NCBI GenBank assembly: GCA_945788485.1 | Contig: CALZMB010000131.1 | Location: forward strand, 1-6,467 | Length of the DNA stretch: 6,467 nucleotides | Reading direction: 5' to 3' | DNA from: an uncultured bacterium | GTDB taxonomy: Bacteria; Bacteroidota; Bacteroidia; Bacteroidales; Bacteroidaceae | Shown here: positions 6,387-6,467 of the stretch, one piece after another | How positions within the stretch are numbered: the stretch's first letter is position 1 | How the letters are laid out: every line of letters begins with the position of its first letter | Made by a program: the position numbers and the translations under genes | The notes under the pieces: model-generated | Databases searched by the model: none | The model's input: only the letters and a program-made list of their open reading frames with translations | What the model was told of the DNA's origin: nothing

Positions 6387-6467
6387 TACGACATTTCCCC
6401 TAAAAGACAGCCTCGGCAGCTATGCAATGCCGCGGAATGGCTAATTGTCTTTTAGGGGAATGTTGTA
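6387..6467. terminator. Long nested hairpin after dapA, probable bidirectional terminator
   Basis: Starting 9 nt after the dapA stop, the arm 6387-6409 pairs with 6446-6467 over about 22 bp, with one bulged T and one G-U pair. Its core TTCCCCTAAAAGACA (6395-6409) is perfectly complementary to the other arm. Inside, CGGCA (6414-6418) pairs with TGCCG (6428-6432) around a 9-nt loop, and GCC (6410-6412) can pair with GGC (6439-6441). On both strands the inner GC-rich hairpin is followed by TGTCTTTT, the form of a bidirectional intrinsic terminator. The outer arms are longer than termination needs, so a small mobile palindromic element is an alternative. The window ends exactly at the limit of the visible arm. 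Confidence 0.7.

Overview
The window looks like a chromosomal segment from a Bacteroidales bacterium, most likely a Prevotella-like organism. Four things point there: an OadG-type subunit carrying an N-terminal lamin-tail domain, a Bacteroidetes-style promoter (TAATTTTG at 678-685), start codons without Shine-Dalgarno sequences, and A-rich leaders. The genus is inferred from overall character; no marker gene is present.

Layout. Positions 1-713 contain no convincing gene. They hold a short tandem array of about four 22-nt units (117-204) bounded by inverted half-units, a largely featureless stretch, and an AT-rich promoter region. Five genes follow, all on the + strand: a YidE/AspT-type membrane antiporter (714-2405), a lamin-tail/OadG membrane protein (2476-3423), a biotin carboxyl carrier protein (3544-3987), the Na+-translocating decarboxylase beta subunit (4210-5370), and dapA (5491-6378). 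The window ends in a long nested hairpin (6387-6467), probably a bidirectional terminator.

How the genes work together. Genes two to four supply the membrane anchor (gamma), the biotin carrier and the Na+-pumping subunit (beta) of a biotin-dependent decarboxylase of the oxaloacetate / methylmalonyl-CoA type. Such an enzyme removes CO2 from a carboxylic acid or acyl-CoA and exports Na+. The carboxyltransferase (alpha) subunit, which determines the substrate, is absent from the window, so the substrate cannot be named. The transporter at the head of the cluster could import or exchange an anionic substrate or product, but this is inference from position. DapA makes the lysine/diaminopimelate precursor from pyruvate and aspartate semialdehyde. 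It may simply be a downstream neighbour, since its spacer differs in composition from those inside the decarboxylase genes.

The protein families are known. The less explained parts are the 22-nt array with a covarying dyad, the terminal hairpin, the T-poor spacers inside the decarboxylase cluster, the lamin-tail/OadG fusion, and the antiporter next to a decarboxylase that lacks its alpha gene.
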